Below, piece after piece: positions 32,522-43,533 of a DNA stretch of 64,000 bases. A model generated the notes under the pieces. The model saw only the letters and a program-made list of their open reading frames with translations, made no database searches and was not told where the DNA came from. Every line of letters starts with the position of its first letter. The first letter of the stretch is position 1. This DNA is from Macrocystis pyrifera (lineage: Eukaryota > Sar > Phaeophyceae > Laminariales > Laminariaceae): assembly GCA_031763025.1 (NCBI GenBank), contig JASSKH010000035.1:4066320-4130319 (forward strand), written 5' to 3'. Made by a program: the position numbers and the translations under genes.

Positions 32522-33770
32522 CCCAGAGAGTTAGGCTGAAGGAAGGCGAAGCATAACGCAAAGATTCGCCCAGATTCACAAACGGAACGTTAGTATGTAA
32601 AGTTCGGTGAGAGGTAATTCCACGAGGCATAACTGGTCTCAAGACGGGCGATACCAATGTTATTATGGAAAGCTCGGTGAGAGGTAATTCCACGAGGCAT
32701 GACTGGTCTCACGCCGGGTAATAACATCAAGTGTCGGAATCCCAGAGAGATTGGCTGAGGGAAGGCGATGCGTAGTGCATAGATTCACCCAGATTCACAA
32801 ACGGAAGGTGCATCATTCGGAATGTTATTATGGAAAGCTCGGTGAGAGATAATTCCACGAGGCATGACTGGTCTCAAGCCGGGTGATAACATCAAGCGTC
32901 GGAATCCCAGAGAGATTGGCTGAGGGAAGGCGATGCGTAGTGTATAGATTCACCCAGATTCACAAACGGAACGTGAATCATTCGGAATGTTATTATGGAA
33001 AGTTCGGTGAGAGGTAATTCCACGAGGCATGACTGGTCTCAAGCCGGGCGATAACAATGTTATCATGGAAAATTCGGTGAGAGGTAATTCCACGAGGCAT
33101 GACTGGTCTCACGCCGGGTGATAACATCAAGTGTCGGAATCCCAGAGAGATAGGCTGAGGGAAGGCGATGCGTAGTGCATAGATTCACCCAGATTCACAA
33201 ACGGAATGTGAATCATTCGGAATGTTATTATGGAAAGTTCGGTGAGAGGTAATTCCACGAGGCATGACCGGTCCCAAGCCGGGCGATAACAATGTTATCA
33301 TGGAAAATTTGGTGAGAGGTAATTCCACGAGGCATGACTGGTCTAAAGCCGGGTGATAACATCAAGTGTCGGAATCCCAGAGAGATAGGCTAAGGGAAGG
33401 CGATGCGTAGTGCATAGATTCACCCAGATTCACAGACGGAATGTGAATCATTCGGAATGTTATTATGGAAAATTCGGTGAGAGGTAATTCCACGAGGCAT
33501 GACTGGTCCCAAGCTGGGCGATAATAATGTTATCATGGAAAATTCGGTGAGAGGTGATTCCACGAGGCATGACAGGTCTCAAGCCGGGTGATAACCTCAA
33601 GTGTCGGAATCCCAGAGAGATAGGCTAAGGGAAGGCGATGCGTAGTGCATAGATTCACCCAGATTCATAAACGGAATGTGAATCATTCGGAATGTTATTA
33701 TGGAAAATTCGGCGAGAGGTAATTCCACGAGGCATGACTGGTCTCAAGCCGGGTGATAACATCAACACAG
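32522..33770. repeat. 235-bp satellite with internal 70-bp duplication
   Basis: CCCAGAGAGA starts units at 32741, 32906, 33141, 33376 and 33611. The steps are 165, 235, 235 and 235 bp, with a diverged first unit at 32522. The difference of 70 bp equals a subunit (TTATTATGGAAA..GGTGAGAGGTAATTCCACGA..GGGYGATAAC) that is present once in short units and twice in long ones. It is interior to the retrotransposon, before the gag-like frames. Confidence 0.92.
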
Positions 33771-34239
33771 GGCGGGTAAAGAGAGAAAACCATGAAGTAT
33801 GGATGGGACGCTTGTGCGCAGTAACAATTACGCAAGGTTATCAAATACAGACCCGGCTCGACATTAAAAATCCACGTCATCCGATGAGGGCCGCGCCGGG
33901 GGGGAGTGAGATAACAAAGACGAGATACATACCAGGATATCGTCGGTTGACTCTGGAAAGGCAAAGCGTCTCTCACAGATTGGCGAGTTGACATGATCCA
34001 TAATGCTACCTGGTATTATGGAGAGCTGCGGCGAGATGTAAATCCATGAAGTATAGATGGTCTTAAGCCGAGCGATACCTCTAATGAGAGTCGGTTGAGA
34101 GAACCATACATACAGTAGTATCGGAACGGCTCAATTAACGAATCCTCTCGTCACCGAATGCCATATCCTGTTTTTGCGAACTAAGGTCGCAGACGATCTA
34201 ACCCTAAGGATCGGCGAGCGATACAGATGTCCCGTTTTT

Positions 34240-35730
34240 GAGGGGATTGGTTCAGGGGGGGGGCAACGTCGCGGGAGCCGATTCAGGGGGAAGCGGTTCA
34301 GCGGGGGCTGATGTTTGGATGTCGCTTCAGGGGATATCAATTCACCTGGTACTGAACCAGCACTGGGCATGCTGGGGCAGCACGAGCGGTCGAAGGCATA
34401 GGAACGTCGTCGGGTGGCACGCGCGGCAGCGGAAGCGCAGACCGCCGATACCGCGCAATTGAAAGACACGGTATCCCAGTTGAGCGACATGATGACGGAG
34501 ATTATAGATGTCATCGCCGAAGTACAGGCCGGGGAACACGAGGAGGATGAAAAATGGCGAGGACGCAGGGACGTTCGAGTCTATGTTACGGGGGCAGGAC
34601 GCCAAGGTCAAGTTTAAGGAAAACATCGTGGCCAGGAAGAACTTGAGCGCTCGGTGGAATTGGAGTATTTCGGGCGTAATGACAGTGGTTTGAGAGAAAC
34701 TGGAGGAGCTGCAAGTAGTATTGGTTAACGTAGCACTGGTCACACCCGCGGTTACCTCCCAAGTTGCGCAATTACGGCCTTCGACGTATTGGACCACATG
34801 CCACACGGGGACCCCGGGGATCCGTCGACCGACCTGAACGTGCAAGAGCAGATGGAACTCCTCGTCGACATGGTTTATCAAAGTGGAAAGGGCGCCGAAT
34901 CGGTAGAGAGCATTCCGCGCGTGGAGGTCCTACTCGAAGGCTGCAAGATAGGCGTTGACGCTGTAAAGAAACATAAGCGACAATGCACCAAGGCGATTCG
35001 GATTCCGTCGAACAAGAATCGCATCGAGAAAGTCATCAACGAAGATATATTGGAATGAACATCCGCTCTGCTAGACGCATCCGTGACGATCGGGGGAAAG
35101 TGGACTTCACCACCAAGCATCGAGCAGCTTCCCTCTGTAATGTGGAGGCTCAGCGTGCCAGGGGCTCAAGGTCACTCTCCCGCACCATCGGTCAAGCGGG
35201 CGAAGACGCGGGCCGAGTCGCCGTTTTGTTTTGGGGTGGGCGTCCTCGCGGGGGTGCGACTAAGGCACAGCGTGCACGTTTGCCCACGCAGTAAGCAAGA
35301 AATGGCGCCAGGGTATCCGCGCTGGAAGCAGTTCCGGGCCTGCGCAAACCAAGGCAGACTGCGCCAAGACCGGGCTGGAAGGAGGTTCCAGCCCGAACGC
35401 GAAGACACGGGCCGACGGATCTAAGCAGGCCAAAGACAGGAGGTGGAGAAACCGGAGAAAGATAACGACGAATAGGGACGCGGGCCTCGTCTGCCGGCGG
35501 GGCCAACTCCGGGACCCCAACACGTGGTGGACTCAGCTCGAGATCCACAAGTTGTTCGGTCGGGGTCGGCATCGAGATTTGTATCCGATGGAGACGAGTG
35601 TCTAGCCGTATGGCAGAAACTTTCCACGACACGGGCGGGTAGCGGGAAGGTCGAAAGTATTCTCGACGACATGGCCCAGGCGGGAATTAGGTTTCTGCGA
35701 AGTAACGAGGGACGGTTTTGCATATGACAA
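34240..35730 (+). pseudogene. Gag-like region of the YR retrotransposon
   Basis: Several consecutive frames look protein-derived. 34414-34617 includes a helical QLKDTVSQLSDMMTEIIDVI segment. 34789-35058 includes EQMELLVDMVYQSGKG and SIPRVEVLLEGCKIGVDAVK. 35083-35424 has a remnant CFG..G..RHSVHVCP that may be a decayed zinc knuckle. 35524-35727 includes LDDMAQAGIRFLRSNEG. Frame changes and stops separate them. Position before the RT/RNase H relic suggests Gag; no confident domain match can be claimed by eye. Confidence 0.5.
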
Positions 35731-36640
35731 ACGTTTGGCTTGGGAAGTTGACACGGTAGCAATGACCATTTCTTTACCGACGGAAAAAAAAACTCACACA
35801 GCTCCGAAACCTGCTCGGCACGTGGCCGGCCGAGCGCACCGTCGCAACGAGTCCGAACTTCGAACGTCTATTGGGAAACTGCTGCACGTGTGCGGAGTAG
35901 TGCGGCCGGGGAAGTATTTAGTGCGTCGCATGCCGCTAGCCGTGGGATTGCCCCCATTGAACCCGGGACAAGAAAAAAAAAAAAAAAAAAAAAAAAAAAA
36001 ACGGAGCCTCGGGAAGCTCGCCTAAAGGTGTGTTTCCCTACTCCGGAGTTTCACGCGGATGTCGCGTTTTGGGCGTTGATTGTAGAGCGCGCGCGCGGCT
36101 CAACAGGGGGAAGGCTCGGTGCTTCCTTACACAGTTTTTATCTTCAGCCGCACTCACACACCCTGGTATCCGACGCCTCTGGCACCGCCATGGGCGGGTA
36201 CTGCTTGGAATCGGGCCGGTGGTAGGGGATGGATTTGGCAGACGAGGTGCAAGAACGCCTGATAGTGCACAAGCAGGATCAGGATGACTTGTCCATTAAC
36301 GTGTTGGAACTGTTGGGTATGGTACTCACGGCGTGGGCATTTGTCGGGCCCGCCGGGACGCGGCCGCAGTATGGGGGGGACAAGTCTGTTACTAAAAAGG
36401 GGACAGCATGTCGGCAATTCACTGGGTGAATCGGTGCAAGGGGGGCACGGAGCCTCGATCGGGGGCATTGATGCGCATATTAGGATGTCTACAAATGGAT
36501 TCAGGTTGGTCGTTTCGCGCCAAGCATGTCGCTGGAATCGCCAACACGTTAGCCGATGGTATCTCGCGATGGAAGCGCGCGTCCATCAACGATTCCCTCC
36601 GCGAATTCCGACCCGATATTGACTGGCAGGAACAGAGGCT
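35700..36640 (+). pseudogene. RT C-terminus plus RNase H of the YR retrotransposon
   Basis: The frame begins AYDKRLAWEVDTVAMTISLP and continues SIGKLLHVCGVVRPGKYLVR, the region after the catalytic palm in DIRS-type reverse transcriptases. The YxDD box is absent, because the sequence just upstream is gag-like; a deletion probably joins them near 35715. An A29 run (35973-36001) then shifts the frame. RNase H follows with VSDASGTAMGGYC (first Asp), an in-frame TAG at 36226, SINVLELLGMVLTAW (Glu), a frameshift near 36400, and KHVAGIANTLADGISRW (final Asp). All catalytic residues of RNase H are recognisable but the gene cannot make an intact protein. Confidence 0.75.
35973..36001. repeat. A29 homopolymer inside the RT/RNase H relic
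   Basis: It follows AACCCGGGACAAG, where related proteins would have only a short Lys run, and changes the frame. It may be true slippage or a sequence artefact. Confidence 0.9.
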
Positions 36641-36659
36641 GGGATTCGCCGGAGACGCG

Positions 36660-37199
36660 TTTTGTTCCGGGGCATTGGCGTCCAGTATCTCCGAAACGCA
36701 GTTGCGGTCTCGTCTGAACATACTTATGCGTCAGGTTTCGCATCTTGGTCCAGGTTTCGCAGGCTAATGGGGAGGGACCAATCTCTGAGGGCAGACGAGA
36801 CTGCCGAAGACAGCGAGTTGGCAATCGTTGACTTTGCCGCCTGGTGTAGCGCGTCGCAGGTGAACCGAGCGGGAACGATCGCGAGTAAAATATCCGCAGT
36901 GCAATATTTTCACCGGCTAGAGTACAGGTTGGAACTCCCCACGCAGACACCAACAGTCAAACACGCAATGAAAGGAATAGCTCGGGCGCACGCCGACGCG
37001 GGTACCGCTCGTCGGGTGCGACATCCGGTGTCATGGGACATGCTGCTCAAGGGAGAGCAGGGCATATCCTCGGGGGGGCCCGGGGGTCGGGTGTTATGGC
37101 TTTGATTGGCTATGAGTTACTTTTTAATGGCCCGTTCCGACGAGATGTGGGCCAAGGACGGGGGCGGGGTGCACCCGACTGTCTAACACGAGCCGACGT

Positions 37200-37247
<48 letters not shown>

Positions 37248-37808
37248 GTGTCGTACTTACTCTGGCGGCAGGCCAACAGGGTAGAAGTCCGATTTCGTGG
37301 ACACAAAGGGGACCAAGCAGGGGAGGGTAGCGTAGTATTAGGAACACGGGACACCGTGCAGGGCACGCGGTCGGGGCTGCAGTCGGACGGTGCTGCCGTC
37401 GCTCCTATGGTGGAACTGATGTCGTGTCACTCCATGCTGCCCGAACACGCACCTCTTTCGTCGTACCGTAGCAAGGGTAAAGTCGTAACATGGCGATACG
37501 ACCAAGCAACCCAGGCGCTTAAAGAGATCGTCGCGGAGTCAGGGGCGAAACCTGACGGGTTCACATTACATTCGCTCCGTATCGGTGGGGGCTCGACGCT
37601 CGCAGCGGGAGGAACCGTGTCAGAGCGAGTAATTCAGAGGGAAAAAAGATGGAAATCGGGGGCGTATAAAGTATACACGCGTAACAATAAAGAGGGCATC
37701 AGTCAAGTGTCGCGGAAATTGGCGGACACAGGAAGGGGTCTCAGAGACAACCAGGCCAGGATACCGTCTGGGGAAAACTGTAAAGTAGCGGAAGGACCTC
37801 GGATTTGA
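36660..37808 (+). pseudogene. Tyrosine recombinase of the YR retrotransposon
   Basis: The N-terminal SAM-like part is in frame 36662-37105 (SSEHTYASGFASWSRFRRLM ... ASKISAVQYFHRLEYRLELP). It passes through a frame change near 37090 (LIGYELLF ... CLTRADVAFF). A T42 run interrupts the gene at 37204-37245. The catalytic part is in frame 37248-37808: LLWRQANRVEVRFRGHKGDQ, then LHSLRIGGGSTLAAGG (HxxR box), RWKSGAY (third box) and YKVYTRNN containing the presumed nucleophilic Tyr. Motif order and spacing fit DIRS/Ngaro recombinases. The C-terminal frame alone is open for 186 codons, so decay is recent or partly artefactual. Confidence 0.85.
37204..37245. repeat. T42 homopolymer inside the recombinase gene
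   Basis: It lies where the protein has Phe-Phe (DVAFF) and shifts the frame. With the A29 run it forms a complementary pair 1.2 kb apart. Confidence 0.9.
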
Positions 37809-37809
37809 G

Positions 37810-38191
37810 GGAGTTGGAATGGTCGAAGACCATTTGGGGTACTCGGTCGTCCGAGACCTCACAGTAGGCCCCAGTCGAGGGGGCCCAAGGGAGGGAGTAA
37901 TAGGACTATTACATGGAGTAATAGAGAGGACTATTACATGGAGTAATAGAGAGGACTATTACATGGAGTAATAGAGAGGACTATTACATGGAGTAATAGA
38001 GAGGACTATTACACGGAGTAATAGAGGCTGTTACACGGAGTAACAGGGCTGTTACACGGAGTAACAGGGTGTCGGTATGAACACGGAAAACCGTCAGTAA
38101 CGTCGGTTGCATGCCGAACAATGGAAAACTCCCTCCCACGTCTCAGAGAAAAAGAATAACAACAACCCAATTCGAAAGATAAAACAACAAA
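37810..38191 (+). repeat. B1 repeat of the YR retrotransposon
   Basis: It runs from GGAGTTGGAATGGTCGAAGA to AAAACAACAAA and is followed without a gap by A2. It includes a seven-hairpin array. Confidence 0.9.
37905..38067. repeat. Tandem hairpin array in B1
   Basis: Five 25-bp units with CTATTAC-AYGGA-GTAATAG stems, then two with CTGTTAC-ACGGA-GTAACAG. The third stem position changes from A-T to G-C on both sides, preserving pairing. Confidence 0.9.
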
Positions 38192-38594
38192 GGGAAGGCT
38201 TGTGAGGAGACTCTGGAACAGATCGAGAAACAATCCGTGTTTTGTTGTGAACGGGCGAATTGCGAATTTAGAGGTTGAAATATTCTATGATTGATGAGCG
38301 AAAACAACGCATACTTTACGTGTATCCCTGAGGTAAGGGACTAGCCGAAACGAAACTAAGCTTGAGCAGTTTAAGCGGACGTCGAAAAATACGATGTAAT
38401 TGATAAGTCCAATATTTAGATACCTGGTGAACAAGAAGAGAGCTCGCACACGAAATCATTATCACACAGTTCGACAAGCACAGCAATCTCAAACGGGAAG
38501 CGCGCGACCTCAGCTGACCAGTGAACTACGTGATACAGAGCAAAAACCTTCCTGAAAAATTGAAGGTCAATCTACCAGAATTTCCGTAGTTTCT
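38192..38594 (+). repeat. A2 repeat of the YR retrotransposon
   Basis: 403 bp, near-identical to A1. It is followed by an 85-bp link (TCCCGCCCACCTACCCC.. to ..CTGAATACTGTCA) that is absent after A1. Confidence 0.92.
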
Positions 38595-38679
38595 CCCGCC
38601 CACCTACCCCTTTTCTTTCGAAGGTGGAGGAAAGGAGTTGCTACGAAGTAACAACATTCTGTTAATCTGAATACTGTCA

Positions 38680-39064
38680 GGAGTTGGAATGGTCGAAGAC
38701 CATTTGGGGTACTCGGTCGTCCGAGACCTCACAGTAGGCCCCAGTCGAGGGGGCCCAAGGGAGGGAGTAATAATAGGACTATTACATGGAGTAATAGAGA
38801 GGACTATTACATGGAGTAATAGAGAGGACTATTACATGGAGTAATAGAGAGGACTATTACATGGAGTAATAGAGAGGACTATTACACGGAGTAATAGAGG
38901 CTGTTACACGGAGTAACAGGGCTGTTACACGGAGTAACAGGGTGTCGGTATGAACATGGAAAACCGTCAGTAACGTCGGTTGCATGCCGAACAATGGAAA
39001 ACTCCCTCCCACGTCTCAGAGAAAAAGAATAACAACAACCCAATTCGAAAGATAAAACAACAAA
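38680..39064 (+). repeat. B2 repeat of the YR retrotransposon
   Basis: Second B copy with seven hairpins (38779-38940) and a small TAA insertion before the first. It starts 870 bp after B1. Confidence 0.92.
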
Positions 39065-39467
39065 GGGAAGGCTTGTGAGGAGACTCTGGAACAGATCGAG
39101 AAACAATCCGTGTTTTGTTGTGAACGGGCGAATTGCGAATTTAGAGGTTGAAATATTCTATGATTGATGAGCGAAAACAACGCATACTTTACGTGTATCC
39201 CTGAGGTAAGGGACTAGCCGAAACGAAACTAAGCTTGAGCAGTTTAAGCGGACGTCGAAAAATACGATGTAATTGATAAGTCCAATATTTAGATACCTGG
39301 TGAACAAGAAGAGAGCTCGCACACGAAATCATTATCACACAGTTCGACAAGCACAGCAATCTCAAACGGGAAGCGCGCGACCTCAGCTGACCAGTGAACT
39401 ACGTGATACAGAGCAAAAACCTTCCTGAAAAATTGAAGGTCAATCTACCAGAATTTCCGTAGTTTCT
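39065..39467 (+). repeat. A3 repeat of the YR retrotransposon
   Basis: 403 bp, a third A copy. It is followed by a link like the one after A2 (CCCACCCACCCC instead of CCCACCTACCCC). Confidence 0.92.
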
Positions 39468-39553
39468 CCCCGCCCACCCACCCCTTTTCTTTCGAAGGTG
39501 GAGGAAAGGAGTTGCTACGAAGTAACAACATTCTGTTAATCTGAATACTGTCA

Positions 39554-39910
39554 GGAGTTGGAATGGTCGAAGACCATTTGGGGTACTCGGTCGTCCGAGA
39601 CCTCACAGTAGGCCCCAGTCGAGGGGGCCCAAGGGAGGGAGTAATAGGACTATTACATGGAGTAATAGAGAGGACTATTACATGGAGTAATAGAGAGGAC
39701 TATTACATGGAGTAATAGAGAGGACTATTACATGGAGTAATAGAGGCTGTTACACGGAGTAACAGGGCTGTTACACGGAGTAACAGGGTGTCGGTATGAA
39801 CATGGAAAACCGTCAGTAACGTCGGTTGCATGCCGAACAATGGAAAACTCCCTCCCACGTCTCAGAGAAAAAGAATAACAACAACCCAATTCGAAAGATA
39901 AAACAACAAA
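39554..39910 (+). repeat. B3 repeat: right terminus of the YR retrotransposon
   Basis: Third B copy, starting about 874 bp after B2, with six hairpins (39650-39786). Similarity stops at AAAACAACAAA, beyond which AGAGGAGCTGG replaces the expected GGGAAGGC, so this is the element end. The left junction (CTGAAA/GGGAAGG) shares AAA with it. Confidence 0.9.
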
Positions 39911-40540
39911 AGAGGAGCTGGGTGAGGCAAAGGAGAAATTAAAATCGTAAGAAATTCCAGTAGTGGACAAACCTTGATAGTAGATCTTCCTGGGGTAGCT
40001 AATTAGGCACTCTGATTGGTTAGGGGTATGTTTTACCCGGCTTAATGAAACTTTCGAGTCTTTCCCAGCCACAGCATTCATCCCGAGTCATCCCGAGTTA
40101 ACCTAGAGCCTTCCCAAGCTCAGCATCCACGCCGGCCGAGCCAACCTAGAGTCTTAACAAGCACACCATCCCAGCATTGACCACTGGCATAGGGTTCGGG
40201 TTAGGGTTAGGTGCGGGTGAGATGAATGTATGCAGTATCATCATTTTGCATGAGGGTGCATAAACTCTCTACTGGACTCTTGGTACGTATGTATTTCCTC
40301 TTGTCTGTGATGGTCTCTTAAACAGCACGACTCCTCATACGGTAGCGTCCGTTTACGGCCTGTCGCTGCAACTCCAAGACTCACAAGTCACAAGCATAAA
40401 CTGCTGAAGGCTAACCGCCCACACACTCATATTGCGGTGTAATTACCTCAACCGCAACATCACTTACTCCGGGTGCTAGATACTAGATACACGTATATCG
40501 TATATTGACTACGAGTACTATAAATACAGCACGTGATTTC
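39911..40540. other. No supported gene; weak telomere-like tract
   Basis: GGTTCGGGTTAGGGTTAGG occurs at about 40192-40210. AACCTAGAG(C/T)CTT is repeated near 40100 and 40145. Confidence 0.4.
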
Positions 40541-41120
40541 AGTCTTAATAATAAAAAAGCTGTGTTGTGAGTTCTCCCAATATGTATTTAATTATTATTG
40601 CCCTCGATGAAGTGCATTCGAGCGCTGTTCTCAGTTTGCTTGTCTCTTTTTTTGTGAAATCGCAGGTGGAGTTGTTGATAGTGACGGGAGAGGCCAGTCG
40701 GGACCAGCACAGACGGAACTCCAGAGTGCTGTGTTTGGCTCAGACAGAGCGTCTACTTGTTGACTATCGGTACCACTTGTTATACGTAGTACTCGGCGAG
40801 GACATATATCCAGCAGCAGCACACGAAGACGGCACGAGCACCCGCTGCACCAGTACCACAGCAATGATGTGGGATCGATATAATTGAGGTGTAATTGGGG
40901 TTGCAGGGCTCAATACGAGACTGTTGGCCAATGAAAAACGAAACATGAACGGGGAGAGATCTCCAACAGTCAGCCAGAAAGCTGACGACGCTCTTTTGGC
41001 CAAAGCAAAACATGTCGTCGGTTGTTTATTACAACAAGTAAACGACAGATTGACAAGAGATCTCCGTACCGCGAAATAGTTGTTGTTGGAGAAATGAGAA
41101 CTGAGGTCGATGCATGCTCT
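40541..41120 (+). repeat. Segmental duplication, copy 1
   Basis: About 570 bp match 43534-44075 closely (TATTGCCCTCGAT, GGAGTTGTTGA, GAGCGTCTACTTGTTGACTA, ATATATCCAGCAGCAGCACA, GAGAGATCTCCAACA). An ORF (40567-40887) with SFFVKSQVELL and RLLVDYRYHLL is conserved between copies, but the opposite strand is equally conserved, so coding is not established. Confidence 0.8.
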
Positions 41121-41995
41121 AGGGAGCAAGCGCTTGCCGCCGGCGTCCCTCCAAACCTGAAAAAAAAAAAACATTCTTTGTTGTGTGTTGTTTTGCCGAC
41201 GGCGTCCTACGGTATCCTCCCAAACATGAAAAAAGCCCATTTTTTGTTGTGTGTTGTTACACATTCGACAGATTGACCTATTTTCAACTGGCGGGTTATT
41301 ATTTTTGCGAGTACCGAAACATTTTTTTAGTAGTATGTAATTCTTTTAAAGTACTCGTAGATAATTTTGTTGTCGCACAAGATGTAATCCACTCTTGTTG
41401 CAATGTAAAATACCTGCGAGTGCTGTAGTATGCGAAACTGTCGTTGGCCAAATGAGAAATGAAGTGGATGCATGCTCTAGGGGGCAAAAAACGTGACTAA
41501 GTACTATGGAAATATCATATCGTATAGGGGGTATATATAGGGTAGCCCTATACTGATACCAGGCTCTACTGCAGCAGCTATAGTATGCGAATGACGACGC
41601 TTTGTTGGCCAAAGAAAAACATTTTGTGGGTTGTTAGACATTCGACAGATTGACATGTATTTTCAACTGGCGGGTTATTATTTGCGAGTTGAGTACCGAA
41701 ACATACGATGAGGATCGCAAACAAATAGAGGCGAAAAATAGAAAGTAATCCACTGCTGCCGGTGGCGTCCTACGGTATCCCCCCAAACCTGAAAAAAAAA
41801 AAGCCCATTTTTTGCCTTTCGCTGCTGTAAAAGACCTGCGACAGTATGCAATTTTTCTTTGAGACGGATACAGCACTACAGCAGTAGTACTCGTAGATAA
41901 TTTCCCTGTGGCACAAAAAGTAACCCACTCCTCCTGTTGTACTGCAAAATACCTGCTATAGTATGCGAATGGAAACGCACAAGTACACCAAAAAA
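41121..41995. repeat. Degraded units of the 42-45.5 kb family
   Basis: The partial modules GCCGGCGTCC..CCAAACCTGAAAAAA, GTAGATAATTT..GTGGCACAA and ACTTTTTGTTGC-type segments recur at 41125-41250, 41330-41420 and 41740-41960. There is no coding signal. Confidence 0.6.
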
Positions 41996-42969
41996 GTACT
42001 ATTTCAGCTCGTGCCACGATGCACGATAGACGCTCGATCTCGACAGAGACTCAGCCCACGGACAACCCGCGCGGTGGTGGGCAAGATCAACTAGTACAAA
42101 TGACGGGCTCGACGAAATGAGGTGGATGCATGCTCTAGGGGGCAAGAGCTTGCCGGCGGCGTCCTACGGTATCCTCCCAAAACTGAAAAAAGCCCGTTTT
42201 TTGCCATTCGAGACGTTTGTTGTACTGATAGGCGAAATGCATTTTTTTCGCCATTGGAGACGGATACAGCACTCTGCACTACAGCAATAGTACTCGTAGA
42301 TAATTTCCCTGTGGCACAAAAAGTAACCCACTCCCGACGTACTGTAAAATACCTGCTATAGTATGCGAAAGGAAACGCGAAGTACACCAAAAAAGTACTA
42401 CTTCAGCACGTGCGACGATGCACGATAGACGCTTGATCTCGACAGAGACTCAGCCCACGGGCAACCCGCGCGGTGGCGGGCAAGATCAGCTAGTACAGGT
42501 GGCGGGCTCGAAGAAATGAGGTGGGTGTATGCTCTAGGGGGCAAGAGCTTGCCGGCGGCGTCCTACGGTGTCCTCCCAAACCTGAAAATAAGCCCATTTT
42601 TTGCCATTCGACACCTTTGTTGTACTGCAAAAGACCTGCTCGTGCGACGATAGACGTTTGTTGTACAGTAACTGTAAAAAACCTGCGCGTGCGACGATAA
42701 ACGATAGCCGCTCGATCTCGACAGAGACTCAGCCCATGGGCAACCCGCGCGGTGGCGGGCAAGATCAACTAGTATAGATGACGGGTTCGAAGAAATGAGG
42801 TGAATGCATGCTCTAGGGGGCAAGAGCTTGCCGGTGGCGTCCTACGGTATCCCAAACCTGAAAAAAGCCTATTTTTTGTCATTCGAGGCGGATACAGCAG
42901 TAGTAGTACTCGTACGAGTCGACGAGACGAGGAGAGCGCATGGCTCGAGCTGGTTGCTGCTGCTTTGAC

Positions 42970-43520
42970 AGTTGCTGTTGTTGCCTGTTTGATAATGACT
43001 ATTTACTCCGATTTACTGTAGAGCAGGAAGCGACCCTGTCAAAAAACGCCACATAATATATTGCAAACTCCATGGGGTCAAGACCTTGCAGCCAGAAGCG
43101 CCCTTGCACGGCCGTTTGCGAGCGGCAGGCAACGACCTCATTAACACCGTTAACCAAACGCGCTGAGCGAGCAATGCTTCTGCAAGGTGATCCCACTTTT
43201 GTTATGATCGATGCGCTGTAGCCAATTTGCGAAAGATTTCGCTGCTCGTGCCGACTCTTGCACAAGCGTTTGTCCACAAGGGGTTGCCCCCCGGTGAGGC
43301 TGGGTCGTGTAGCTCAAGGCGCAGGGTTCCGTTGAATCCGAAAGTTGGTCCAGGCTGCATGTATGTGTGTCCGCTATTGATTCGCGCGGTATACAACTCA
43401 ACGTCCGGAGCGGTATGGGACCAGATGTTGCGAGGATTGGAGTTTCCTTGTGGCTGCGGTCAGACAGACAGACAAGATTGCCAATACAAAAACAGAGACT
43501 CAGTTCTACAAACTGAGAAA
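42970..43520 (-). pseudogene. Degraded coding repeat, copy 2
   Basis: Inverted homologue of 26867-27420. It encodes RINSGHTYMQPGPTFGF, NGTLRLELHDPASPGG and SARAAKSFANWLQRIDHNK in two frames, then AVQGRFWLQGLDPMEFAIYY. The frame break lies near the PGG motif (about 43290). The 3' flank (TTACTGTAGAGCAGGAAGCG on the plus strand) is also shared. The original protein family is not recognised. Confidence 0.5.
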
Positions 43521-43533
43521 ATTGCAAGTTGAG

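Larger units (their letters stand above)
31637..39910 (+). mobile_element. Tyrosine-recombinase (DIRS/Ngaro-like) retrotransposon, expanded split repeats
   Basis: The order is: A1 (31637-32040), 235-bp satellite (32522-33770), gag-like frames (34240-35730), RT thumb and RNase H relics (35715-36640), tyrosine recombinase (36660-37808), then B1-A2-link-B2-A3-link-B3 to 39910. Direct A and B repeats split around the coding region, plus a recombinase instead of a DDE integrase, define DIRS/Ngaro/PAT-type elements. These are thought to integrate through a circular DNA intermediate without target duplication. A1, A2 and A3 differ by about one base in 404, so the insertion or its array is recent. 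The coding region is nevertheless broken by frameshifts and lacks the reverse transcriptase palm, so this copy was probably mobilised by others. Confidence 0.8.
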
